This document shows, piece by piece, positions 36,402 through 45,029 of a stretch of DNA of 64,000 nt. A program made the position numbers and the translations under genes. Numbering within the stretch: the first letter of the stretch is position 1; the number at the start of each line of letters is the position of its first letter. The DNA comes from an uncultured Clostridia bacterium (lineage in GTDB: Bacteria; Bacillota; Clostridia; TANB77; CAG-508). A model generated the notes under the pieces. It was not told the origin of the DNA, did not search any database, and worked only from the letters and a program-made list of their open reading frames with translations. Location: the NCBI GenBank assembly GCA_944392485.1, contig CALXWO010000002.1:149133-213132 (forward strand), given 5' to 3'.

Positions 36402-38963
36402 ATGTACATTTTTAATAAAATTACGGTAAATCCACAATTACCAAAAAAGATTGAAAAACTATCTGAAATTTCTAATAATCTATGGTGGTCATGGAATACA
36501 GAATTTTTAAAATTATTTAAAATAATAGATATAGATTTATGGGAAAGTTGTGGAAGAAATCCCGTAAAATTTTTAAAATTGGTAGATCAAGAAAAATTAG
36601 AAAAAATAGCTGAAGATACTAATTTTTTAAAAGAATATAATAAAAATGTAGAAAATTACGAAGGATACATGAACAGCAAAAACACATGGTTTAGTAAAAA
36701 TTATCCTGATAACAAAAACAATTTAATTGCATATTTTTCTGCAGAATATGGATTAGATGAGATACTTCCTATATATTCTGGAGGATTAGGCATTTTATCT
36801 GGAGATCATTTAAAGTCTTCAAGTGATTTGGGAATTCCTCTAGTTGCAGTAGGTTTGTTATATAAAAATGGATATTTTCATCAAAAAATAAATAGAACTG
36901 GTTCACAAGAAACAGAATATTTTGATATAGATTTAGAAAATTTGCCAATTACTCCAGTAAAAAGGGATACTGGAGAAGATTTAATTGTGTCTGTTAAAAT
37001 GCCTAAAAAGAAATTGTATCTAAAAGTTTGGAAAATTTTAGTTGGAAGAGTTACATTATACCTTTTAGATTCAGATATACCAGAAAATTTAGAAGAATAT
37101 AGGGGAATAACTGCAAGACTTTATGGTGGAGACCAAGAAATGAGAATACAGCAAGAAATTGTGTTAGGTATTGGTGGAGTTACGTTATTAAATAGCTTAG
37201 GGTTAAACCCAACTGTTTACCATATGAATGAAGGACATTCTTCTTTCCTAGTATTAGAATTAATAAAAGATATTATGGCAGAAAAAAAAGTATCTTTTAA
37301 TATAGCTAAAGATATCGTAAGTGCAAAAACTGTATTTACAACACATACACCAGTACCTGCTGGAAATGATATTTTTCCAATTACATTAGTAGAAACGTAT
37401 TTTAAAGATTATTGGAAATCGCTTGGTATAACAAAGGAAGAATTTTTAGGACTTGGTATGAAACCAAAAGAAGAAAACAGAACTACATTTAATATGGGTA
37501 TACTAGCTCTTAAAGTTGCAGGTAAAAAGAACGGAGTTAGTAAATTACATGGAGCAGTTTCAAGAGAATTGTTTGGAGATGTTTGGCCAGAAATAACACC
37601 GAATGAAGCACCAATAACATATGTTACAAACGGAATACATACATGTACATGGCTTGCACCTAATTTAAAAGAATTATACAATAAATATTTAACACCATAT
37701 TGGCAAGACAAAATATATTTAGATGAAACATGGGAAAAAATAAACAATATTCCAGATGAAGAACTATGGAATAATCATCAAGTAAGAAAACAAAAACTAT
37801 TAAAATTAGTTAATGAAAATATAACAAAAAGATTAAGAAATTCTGGAATGCATTATGATCAAATAAAAGAAATAACCTCAAAATTAAATCCAAATGCATT
37901 AACAATTGGATTTGCAAGAAGATTTGCAACATATAAAAGAGCAACACTTATATTTAAAGACTTAGAGAGAATAACACAAATATTAAATGATGAATCAAGA
38001 CCAGTACAACTAATTTTTGCTGGAAAAGCACATCCAAAAGATTTAGAAGGACAAAATTTAATTAAAAGAATACACGAAATTTCAATGATGCCACAATTTA
38101 AGGGCAAAATATTTTTACTTGAAGGATATGAGATGTCTATGGCAAGACATTTAATTTCTGGTGTTGATGTATGGCTTAATAATCCTAGAAGACCAATGGA
38201 GGCTTCAGGAACAAGTGGCGAAAAAGCTTCTGTAAATGGAGTTGTTAACTTTAGTGTTCTAGATGGATGGTGGGCAGAAGGATATAACCAAAAAAACGGA
38301 TGGGCAATTGGAACAAACGCAGAATATTTTTCTTATGAAGAGCAAGATAAAGCAGATAGTGAAAGCATTTATAATATACTTGAAAATAAAATTATACCAA
38401 CATATTATAATAGAGAAAACAATATACCAAAAGAATGGATTAAAATAATGAAAAACTCAATAATTTCTACAGGTGGAAAATACAGTACAGCAAGAATGTT
38501 GAAAGACTATACAAACAAATTATACATACCTTTATGCAACCTAACAAACAATTATTTTAAAAACTTAGATTTGGTTACAGAATATAATAAAATTAAAGAA
38601 GATTTATATTCAAATTGGGATGACATAGAAATAACACAAAATAATAACCTAGATAATATAACAATGGATGCAGGAAAAAATATTGATGTGTCTTGTAAAG
38701 TAAAACTACCTAATATAAGCGTTGAAAACATAGAAGCACAAGCATATTATGGAAAAATTTTAGAAAATGGAACAATAGAAAACATTAGCATAATTCCAAT
38801 GAATTTATCTGAAAGAGACGATGAAAAGAAAATATATACATATACTGCAAAAATAGAATTAAAAACTGGTGGAAACTATGGATATACATTTAGAGTTATG
38901 CCAAAGCATGAAATGCTTTTAGATAATGCTAATTTAAATTTAGTAAAATGGATAACAAAATAA
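36402..38963 (+). CDS. glgP: Alpha-glucan phosphorylase (GT35, short type)
   Basis: 853 residues. The N-terminal DUF3417-type segment contains NNLWWSWNTEFLKLF. The core has SAEYGLDEILPIYSGGLGIL, GITARLYGGDQEMRI, HMNEGHSSFLVLEL and ARRFATYKRATLIFKDL. The pyridoxal-phosphate region is near EASGTSGEKASVNGVVNFSV. It releases glucose 1-phosphate from glycogen or maltodextrin. AAAGGAGG precedes the start. Confidence 0.92.
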   Translation: MYIFNKITVNPQLPKKIEKLSEISNNLWWSWNTEFLKLFKIIDIDLWESCGRNPVKFLKLVDQEKLEKIAEDTNFLKEYNKNVENYEGYMNSKNTWFSKNYPDNKNNLIAYFSAEYGLDEILPIYSGGLGILSGDHLKSSSDLGIPLVAVGLLYKNGYFHQKINRTGSQETEYFDIDLENLPITPVKRDTGEDLIVSVKMPKKKLYLKVWKILVGRVTLYLLDSDIPENLEEYRGITARLYGGDQEMRIQQEIVLGIGGVTLLNSLGLNPTVYHMNEGHSSFLVLELIKDIMAEKKVSFNIAKDIVSAKTVFTTHTPVPAGNDIFPITLVETYFKDYWKSLGITKEEFLGLGMKPKEENRTTFNMGILALKVAGKKNGVSKLHGAVSRELFGDVWPEITPNEAPITYVTNGIHTCTWLAPNLKELYNKYLTPYWQDKIYLDETWEKINNIPDEELWNNHQVRKQKLLKLVNENITKRLRNSGMHYDQIKEITSKLNPNALTIGFARRFATYKRATLIFKDLERITQILNDESRPVQLIFAGKAHPKDLEGQNLIKRIHEISMMPQFKGKIFLLEGYEMSMARHLISGVDVWLNNPRRPMEASGTSGEKASVNGVVNFSVLDGWWAEGYNQKNGWAIGTNAEYFSYEEQDKADSESIYNILENKIIPTYYNRENNIPKEWIKIMKNSIISTGGKYSTARMLKDYTNKLYIPLCNLTNNYFKNLDLVTEYNKIKEDLYSNWDDIEITQNNNLDNITMDAGKNIDVSCKVKLPNISVENIEAQAYYGKILENGTIENISIIPMNLSERDDEKKIYTYTAKIELKTGGNYGYTFRVMPKHEMLLDNANLNLVKWITK

Positions 38964-38982
38964 AATATTTAAATATCATAAA

Positions 38983-39035
38983 TAAAACTCCCTTCTAATA
39001 TAATGGTTATATACCAAAATAGAAAGGAGTTTTAT
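38983..39035. terminator. Inverted repeat between glgP and the surface-protein gene
   Basis: AATAAAACTCCCTT and AAAGGAGTTTTATT are nearly perfect arms. The right arm also contains the ribosome site (AAAGGAG) of the next gene, so the structure may both terminate glgP and limit translation of read-through RNA. A TATAAT at about 38998 inside the loop could start a separate transcript lacking the left arm. Confidence 0.5.
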
Positions 39036-39036
39036 T

Positions 39037-39642
39037 GTGAAAAAGAAAGTTTTTTTATTAGTTTTTATTATTGCACTCGCTATATTTACAACTACAATTT
39101 ATGCAGCAGGAGACAATTTTAATTTTGCTATTAATTATACAGGGAATATAGTGGAAGGAGAGGCAAAAGATGCCGTAGTAGTATTAGAAGGAACAGATGC
39201 AACAGTATATTCGAATGCATTAATAAAAGTGGAACTCGTGTCTGGGCCATCAACACCAAAAATAACTGCTAAAGATACGTCAGGAATAGAATATAATATA
39301 ATGGAACTTGGTTATTGGGGACCACCAGGAGGATTTGCTGTAGGAAATACTTTCAAAAATGAAACACCAGTTATTGCAACATACAGTGATCCTGGAACAT
39401 ATGTTATAAGACTAAGTTTAATTGACAAGAATAGTTCAGATAGAGTAATAGTATCACAAGAATTTACTCAAGTAGTGGAAGCAGCGCCAACCCCTGTAGA
39501 AAATACTGTTGTAAATGAAACAACCAATATAGTAGAAGAAATTCCTCAAACAGGAACTAGTATTTGGACATATTTAATTGTTATAGTTGCAGTTGTATGC
39601 TTAATATATGGAGGAAGTAAAATAATAAAAAAACAAAATTAG
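39037..39642 (+). CDS. Secreted, sortase-anchored surface protein
   Basis: 201 residues starting at GTG. A signal peptide (MKKKVFLLVFIIALAIF...TIYAA) covers about 25 residues. The middle looks like a beta-rich domain. The C-terminus has IPQTG, a hydrophobic segment and KIIKKQN, which is a sortase sorting signal (LPXTG-like). The neighbouring sortase 83 bases downstream is the likely anchoring enzyme. Confidence 0.75.
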   Translation: MKKKVFLLVFIIALAIFTTTIYAAGDNFNFAINYTGNIVEGEAKDAVVVLEGTDATVYSNALIKVELVSGPSTPKITAKDTSGIEYNIMELGYWGPPGGFAVGNTFKNETPVIATYSDPGTYVIRLSLIDKNSSDRVIVSQEFTQVVEAAPTPVENTVVNETTNIVEEIPQTGTSIWTYLIVIVAVVCLIYGGSKIIKKQN

Positions 39643-39725
39643 TCACACTTAATCTTTGATTTTCATATTATATATGTATCAGATGATATATGTTGATAAA
39701 AAATTGAAAATAAAAGGTGATTAAT

Positions 39726-40367
39726 TTGAAAAGTAAAATAATAGTAATCAATAATATAAAAACGGTGTTAATATTATTCTTTACTATTATTTTTATTGTA
39801 TTTTTGATAATTAATTCAACATCAGAAAATAATGTAGATAATATTGAAAACAATAATACATCAGTTAATGATTTATCAAATATTACAAACGAAAACAAAA
39901 CTACTGATGCAATTACAACTAGTACAATCACAAACACAATTAGCCAAAGTGATGTTTTGATAGAAGTAAATGGAGAAATGGTAATTGGAAAACTAGAAAT
40001 ACCAAAAATAAATTTAGTTACATATATTTTACCAGAAACAACTGAAGAAACATTGAATAAATCTGTTACAAAGTTATGTGGTCCAAAAGTAAATGGTGTA
40101 GGAAATCTGTGTGTAACAGGACACAATTATTATAAAGATAATATGTTTGGTAATTTAAAAGAAATAGACATAAATGATAAAATATATTTAACTGATAATA
40201 ATGGAAATAAAATAGAATATGGAGTGTACGAGATATGCAAGGTATATCCAGAAGAAGTAGAATGTTTATCACAAGATACAAAAGGAGAAAGAGAAGTTAC
40301 ATTAATAACATGCACAACAGGTGCAGTAAAAAGACTAATTGTAAAAGCAGTAGAAATATATGATTAG
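39726..40367 (+). CDS. Sortase
   Basis: 213 residues. A single N-terminal membrane segment (~12-35) is followed by a low-complexity linker rich in N and T, then the sortase domain: GKLEIPKINL, the catalytic His in VTGHNYYKDNMFG, the Cys in TLITCTTGAVKRLIVKA, with Arg 5 residues later. The TTG at 39726 follows AAAGGTGA with good spacing; a GTG at 39717 overlaps it. It probably anchors the preceding IPQTG protein. Confidence 0.85.
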   Translation: MKSKIIVINNIKTVLILFFTIIFIVFLIINSTSENNVDNIENNNTSVNDLSNITNENKTTDAITTSTITNTISQSDVLIEVNGEMVIGKLEIPKINLVTYILPETTEETLNKSVTKLCGPKVNGVGNLCVTGHNYYKDNMFGNLKEIDINDKIYLTDNNGNKIEYGVYEICKVYPEEVECLSQDTKGEREVTLITCTTGAVKRLIVKAVEIYD

Positions 40368-40417
40368 GTGTTGCAAAATTTGATAAAAAGAATATATAAT
40401 ATTTAAGTAATAAAATA

Positions 40418-40552
40418 AATTGTAATTTGAATGAGAAGTGAGAAGTGGGATGTGGGAAGTGTGAAATTAGGGCAAGCCTTACGTAGCCTAGCTCTAAAAA
40501 GCACACCTCACACTTCACACCTCTCACATCACAACAACAAATTACAATTTGA
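40418..40552. repeat. Intergenic palindromic repeat R, copy 3
   Basis: The most complete copy, opening AATTGTAATTTG and closing CAAATTACAATT, an exact terminal inversion. Over ~95 bases it is almost identical to copy 1. It lies between the sortase gene and pyk. Confidence 0.88.
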
Positions 40553-40579
40553 ACACCAAATTTGAAGGAAGGAATTTAT

Positions 40580-42020
40580 ATGAGAAAAACAAAAATAGTA
40601 TGTACTTTAGGACCAGCAACAGATAATCAAGAAATTTTAAAAAAATTAATGCATGCAGGAATGAATGTAGGAAGAATAAATTTTTCACATGGTAATTACC
40701 AAGATCAAGAAGATAGAATAAACACTTTTAAAAGAGTTAGGGATGAATTAGGGTTACCAATACCGCTTCTTTTAGACACACAAGGTCCAGAAATTAGAAT
40801 AGGAAAATTTAAAGAAGACAAAGCTATTCTTGAAAATGGAAAAGAATTTACTTTGTTAAATGAAGATATTATGGGTGATAATACAAAGGTATCTATTACA
40901 TATAAAGATTTATATAAAGATGTAGAAGTTGGTAGAACTATTCTAATAAATGACGGAACAATAGAATTAAAAGTAAAATCAATAGAAAATAAGGACATTG
41001 TATGCGAAGTAGTGCAAGGTGGTCAATTAACTAATAGAAAGAGCATAAATGTTCCAGATTTAAGCTTGCATTTACCAAGTATAACAGAAAAAGATGTTGC
41101 AGATATAAAATATGGAATAATAGCAGGTTTTGATTATATAGCCGCTTCTTTTGTAAGAAAACCAGAAGATGTTTTAGCAATAAAACAAGTTTTAAGAGAA
41201 AATAATGGAGAACATATAAAAGTTATTTCTAAAATTGAAAATAGAGAAGGAATAAACAATTTTGATAAAATATTAGAAGTATCTGATGGAATAATGGTTG
41301 CAAGAGGGGACTTAGGTGTAGAAATTCCAATGGAAGAAGTTCCAATATATCAAAAACAATTTATAAAAAAGACATATAAACAAGGAAAACCAGTAATTAC
41401 AGCAACACAAATGCTTGAATCAATGATATATAACTCAAAACCAACAAGAGCAGAAGTAAGCGATATTGCAAACGCAATCTATGATGGAAGTAGCGGAATA
41501 ATGCTTTCTCGGAGAAACTGCAACAGGAAAATATCCAGTAGAATGTGTAGAAACAATGAATAAAGTAGCACTAAAAATAGAAAGTTCATTAAAATATTGG
41601 AAGAGATTTAAAAATAGAGAATATAATTTAGAAGAACTTGACTATAGATTTAATATGAATTATTCAGTTTGTATGCTTGCTTCAAACATAAAAGCAAAAG
41701 CAATAATTGCATATACTGATACAGGAGACACAGCAAGGACAGTTTCTAGTTTTGGACCAGAGTGCCCAATATTTGCAATTACAGAAAATGAAAAAACATA
41801 CAGACAATTAGGATTATGCTGGAATATTATTCCTAAACTATTTCCAAGTGAAGGCAACATTGATAAATTAGTTTACACAGGAATTAACACACTAAAAAAC
41901 GAAGGCTTTTTACAAAATGGAGATACAGTAATAATTGCAGGAGGAGCAAAAGTTGCACCAACCTTATCAGACGAAGAAGCTAGTGTAAACACTGTAATGG
42001 GCGGAATAGTAAGGATATAA
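40580..42020 (+). CDS. pyk: Pyruvate kinase, one CGG +1 frameshift at 41510
   Basis: The first 310 codons give [16 protein letters not shown], the active-site segments NFSHGNYQ and [15 protein letters not shown], and [20 protein letters not shown]. The zero frame then reads MLS followed by CGG and goes out of frame, stopping at 41563. Skipping the C restores [19 protein letters not shown], one of the best conserved blocks of the enzyme, and the frame runs to 42020. The 479-residue protein is of normal length. As the last ATP-forming step of glycolysis it is unlikely to be a pseudogene. The start is the ATG after GAAGGAAGGA. Confidence 0.9.
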
Positions 42021-42032
42021 ATTTTACATAAA

Positions 42033-42061
42033 TTGACATAAAAACACAAATTTGATATAAT
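42033..42061 (+). promoter_or_regulatory. Consensus promoter of the small membrane-protein gene
   Basis: TTGACA at 42033-42038 and TATAAT at 42056-42061 match the consensus exactly with a spacing of 17, the strongest promoter in the window by sequence. Confidence 0.8.
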
Positions 42062-42095
42062 ATATACATAAAAACTTCAAAGGAGTGTATTCATT

Positions 42096-42323
42096 ATGAA
42101 AACTAAAATTGCAAAATTCTTATTTGCAATCATCTGGACTGCAGTTGTTTTCTTTGCAGGAGCAACTTGCGCAGAACGGCTAATTGCATCGATTAACAAC
42201 TGGTACATCTACCTAATCGTTGCAATGACAGTTCTGATTACGACTGCCGTGTTCTATTGTTTAGGACGTGGAAGCAAGTCAGAAGAGCTTACAACAGATG
42301 ATGAAGAAGAAGACCAGCAATAA
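42096..42323 (+). CDS. Small membrane protein with an in-frame CGG codon, foreign-looking codon use
   Basis: 75 residues with two membrane segments and an acidic tail (TTDDEEEDQQ). Codon use differs from all neighbours: ATC, TTC, AAC, TAC, GCC, ACG, CTG, CGT and CGG are frequent. It holds the only in-frame CGG of the window (42177) that is not needed for a frame change; a +1 shift there gives GGC then TAA, that is a 28-residue product. It has a consensus promoter, AAAGGAG and a strong terminator, so it is a complete transcription unit. The function is unknown; recent transfer is likely. Confidence 0.7.
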   Translation: MKTKIAKFLFAIIWTAVVFFAGATCAERLIASINNWYIYLIVAMTVLITTAVFYCLGRGSKSEELTTDDEEEDQQ

Positions 42324-42329
42324 AGTTTA

Positions 42330-42361
42330 CTCGCATTCTGCTAAGAATGCGAGGTTTTTTT
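42330..42361 (+). terminator. Intrinsic terminator
   Basis: CTCGCATTCT-GCTA-AGAATGCGAG is a perfect 10-bp stem followed by G and a T-run. Confidence 0.9.
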
Positions 42362-42419
42362 ACACATTTTTTATATTTAAGTCATAAAATATAATATATT
42401 AGAAAAGGAGGAAGTTTTA

Positions 42420-42770
42420 ATGTATAGAAACTATATGACAAATAGAAATTGTTGTTGTAATGGCTGTTCTGATAAAAAAGATACAGATATTATAGATAAA
42501 ACATGTAATAATGTAAAAAATATGTTTGAAGATAAAAACATGTGCGAATGTGGATTTGATGAAGAAAACAATGTGTTTCCAAATAATCCTATGTTTGCAC
42601 AAAGTTATGTACCTTGGCAAACTATGAATAAAACATTTGTACCAGATGTTGGACTAAAAATGGGAACAATATTTCCTGAACTTGTAAGTCCATATATGCC
42701 TGGTCAATCTATGGAAGAAATAGAATTTATTAAGAAAACAAACAAAATAGGAAAGGGGTGTAACAAATGA
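42420..42770 (+). CDS. cotJA: Spore coat-associated protein CotJA
   Basis: 116 residues. The C-terminal half has AQSYVPWQTMNKTFVPD and FPELVSPYMPGQSMEE, the CotJA core. The N-terminal half is cysteine-rich (NCCCNGC; MCECG) and longer than in Bacillus. AAAGGAGG precedes the start, and the stop overlaps the cotJB start (ATGA). It belongs to the cotJ coat operon expressed in the mother cell. Confidence 0.88.
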   Translation: MYRNYMTNRNCCCNGCSDKKDTDIIDKTCNNVKNMFEDKNMCECGFDEENNVFPNNPMFAQSYVPWQTMNKTFVPDVGLKMGTIFPELVSPYMPGQSMEEIEFIKKTNKIGKGCNK

Positions 42771-43075
42771 TAGACTGTAAAGAAAATAAAAAAGAAGAAA
42801 ATAGAAATGAATGTGAATGCGGAAAAGATATGAGAAGACAAGAGATGATTGACGAAATAAAAGCTTTAGATTTCACAATAATCGAACTAGGCCTATATTT
42901 GGATACACATCCTGAAGATCAAAGAGCTTTATGTATGCACAGAGAATATTGTAAACAAGTAAAAGACTTAAAAGATAAATATCAAAAAATGTATGGGCCA
43001 CTTACAATTTTTTACCCATGCAACAAATGGAGATGGCTTGAACAGCCATGGCCATGGGAAAGGGGGAATTATTAA
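42767..43075 (+). CDS. cotJB: Spore coat protein CotJB
   Basis: 102 residues. The family motifs are IKALDFTIIELGLYLDTHPE, MHREYCKQVKDLKDKYQKMYGPL and the final WRWLEQPWPWERG. The N-terminus is preceded by a charged, cysteine-containing segment. The start overlaps the cotJA stop, and the TAA overlaps the cotJC ATG. Confidence 0.88.
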   Translation: MIDCKENKKEENRNECECGKDMRRQEMIDEIKALDFTIIELGLYLDTHPEDQRALCMHREYCKQVKDLKDKYQKMYGPLTIFYPCNKWRWLEQPWPWERGNY

Positions 43076-43674
43076 TGTGGACCTATAATAAAGTACTAGA
43101 ATATCCAATAAATATTAAATGTCCAAATCCTCGCTTAGCTAAATTTATAATATCTCAATATGGAGGACCAGATGGAGAACTTGCAGCATCACTTAGATAT
43201 TTAAGCCAAAGATTTGGAATGCCAGACCAAAAATCAAAAGCAATATTAAATGACATTGGAACAGAAGAACTTGCACACCTTGAAATGGTAGGAACTATAG
43301 TTCATCAACTAACTGACGGATGTTCAGCAGAAGAATTAGAAAAAGCTGGCTTAGGAGCATATTATACAGACCATGGTGTAGGAGTATATCCTCAGGCAGC
43401 AGCAGGATATCCATTTACAGCAACAGTGCTTGCAGTAAAAGGAGATCCAATAGCAGATCTTCAAGAAGATTTGGCTGCAGAACAAAAGGCAAGGGCAACT
43501 TACGAAAAATTAATAGATTTATGTAAAGATGACCAAGACGTAATTGATCCACTTCGCTTCTTAAGAGAAAGAGAAGTAGTTCATTTCCAAAGATTTGGAG
43601 AGGCATTAAGAGGAGTTCAAGAAAAACTTGCAGAAAAGAAATTCTATATGAATAAAAACGATATGTGCAAATAA
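43075..43674 (+). CDS. cotJC: Spore coat protein CotJC, manganese catalase family
   Basis: 199 residues. Dimanganese ligands are in IGTEELAHLEMVGTIV, DLAAEQKARATYEKLID and REVVHFQRFGEAL, as in manganese catalases. The start MWTYNKVLEYPINIKCPNP is typical of CotJC; an upstream in-frame ATG at 43048 lies within cotJB. It completes the cotJABC operon and is followed by a terminator. Confidence 0.92.
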   Translation: MWTYNKVLEYPINIKCPNPRLAKFIISQYGGPDGELAASLRYLSQRFGMPDQKSKAILNDIGTEELAHLEMVGTIVHQLTDGCSAEELEKAGLGAYYTDHGVGVYPQAAAGYPFTATVLAVKGDPIADLQEDLAAEQKARATYEKLIDLCKDDQDVIDPLRFLREREVVHFQRFGEALRGVQEKLAEKKFYMNKNDMCK

Positions 43675-43677
43675 ATA

Positions 43678-43711
43678 AAAAAACTTTCGATAATAATATC
43701 GAAGGTTTTTT
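43678..43711. terminator. Intrinsic terminator shared by cotJ and udk
   Basis: An A-run, the stem CTTTCGAT/ATCGAAGG and a T-run stand between the convergent cotJC and udk genes, so it can act in both directions. Confidence 0.8.
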
Positions 43712-43724
43712 TATAAAGCTTAAA

Positions 43725-44340
43725 TTACATTATACTTCTAATTTTTTCTATAATCATATTAAGAGCTACTTCATTGTGTCCACCTTCTGGAACAATAATA
43801 TCTGCAAATTTTTTGCTTGGTTCAACAAATTGTTCGTGCATAGGTTTTACAGTTGTACAATACTGGGTAATAACAGAATTTAGAGTACGACCTCTTTCTT
43901 CAACATCACGAAGTAATCTTCTAATAAATCTAATATCAGCATCAGTATCAACAAATATTTTTATATCCATTAAATCTCTTAAATCTTTATTTTCAAATAT
44001 TAATATACCATCTAAAATAATTACTTTTTTTGGAACTACTTCAACGGTTTCATTTAATCTTTGATGTTCAACAAAAGAATATTCTGGTCTATAAATTGTA
44101 TGTCCCTTTTTTAGTTCTTTTAAATGCTCTATAAGTAAAGTGGTTTCAATAGAATCAGGGTGGTCATAATTTAATTTAGTTCTTTCTTCAAAAGGAAGTT
44201 CTGGATGTGCTTTATAATAATAATCGTGTGAAATCATAGTAATATCATCTGAAAATTCTTTTCTAATATTTTCTGCAAGAGTACTTTTTCCGTGAGCCTG
44301 TACCACCTGCAATACCTATTATAATTGGATCGAGAGCCAT
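43725..44340 (-). CDS. udk: Uridine kinase, one CGG +1 frameshift at 44292-44290
   Basis: Read on the minus strand, ATG at 44340 opens MALDPIIIGIAGGTGS, then a zero-frame CGG. Skipping its C gives GKSTLAENIRKEF, so the P-loop reads GGTGSGKST, and the rest follows without a break: HDYYYKAHPELPFEERTKLN, LDGILIFENKDLRDLMD and FVDTDADIRFIRRL. The full protein has 204 residues, normal for Udk. Without the shift the P-loop lysine and everything downstream is lost. This is the only frameshift site on the minus strand, which shows that the signal follows coding sense. Confidence 0.9.
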
Positions 44341-44476
44341 AAGATTACCTACTTTCAAAATATTTTATTATATACATAATAAAATATTTTTCTACTAAAA
44401 GCAAGCAAAAATTACAATAAAATCTAGAAAAAAGATAGAAAATATTATAAAATAAAACTAGAAAAGAGGTATAAAT

Positions 44477-44845
44477 ATGATTTTAACAGGAAATGTAACA
44501 AAAGGAATGGGAACTGCAAAAAAATTTGTAAATATGATGCAAAATAGTTTTTACACAAAAACTAATGTTATTCTATTTTTAGGAACATTAAACATAAAGT
44601 TAAACAAATCATATGTTTTAAAACCAGATTTTATTATAAAAGCAAAAGAATATGGTGGAGCATTTAATGTACAAATTCAAAAATGCAAAGTTTTAAATGA
44701 AAATGCTTATATTGTGAGATCAGAAAAAAATATAGATAAAAATGGAGATTATGGTCAAGATATAATAGAAATAGTTTCTGATATAAATTTTAGAAAAAAA
44801 TATAATTTAAAAGACGGAGATAGAATAAATATTTTAATTCAATGA
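44477..44845 (+). CDS. DUF120/CTP-dependent riboflavin kinase-like protein
   Basis: 122 residues. GNVTKGMGTAKKFV, then LFLGTLNIKLN, AYIVRSEKN and DIIEIVSDINFRKKYNLKDG match, by eye, the DUF120 cradle-loop barrel of archaeal CTP-dependent riboflavin kinases (MJ0056 type), in which G-T-L-N-I binds the nucleotide. The first TGA is formed at the junction with repeat R copy 4. Bacteria normally use the unrelated RibF, so either this is an uncommon bacterial member or it has another role. Confidence 0.6.
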   Translation: MILTGNVTKGMGTAKKFVNMMQNSFYTKTNVILFLGTLNIKLNKSYVLKPDFIIKAKEYGGAFNVQIQKCKVLNENAYIVRSEKNIDKNGDYGQDIIEIVSDINFRKKYNLKDGDRINILIQ

Positions 44846-44962
44846 GAAGTGTGGAGTGTGATGTGAGAAGTGTGAAATTAGGGTAATCCTTACGTAGCAT
44901 AACCCTAAAAAGCACACCTCACAAATCACACCTCTCACCTCACAACAACAAATTACAATTTT
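44841..44962. repeat. Intergenic palindromic repeat R, copy 4
   Basis: It has the core AAATTAGGGTAATCCTTACG and AAAAAGCACACCTCACAAA, ending CAAATTACAATTTTT. Its first bases form the stop codon of the preceding gene; the left outer arm is missing. Confidence 0.85.
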
Positions 44963-45029
44963 TAGTTCTAATTTTTATTCTCAATGCATATATATATTTA
45001 AGGACAAGTTTTATAAGGAGTATATATAT

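Noticed and set aside
40297-40527. Minus-strand reading frame of 76 codons across repeat R copy 3.
   Set aside because: It is produced by the purine/pyrimidine bias of the repeat; no ribosome site or family similarity.
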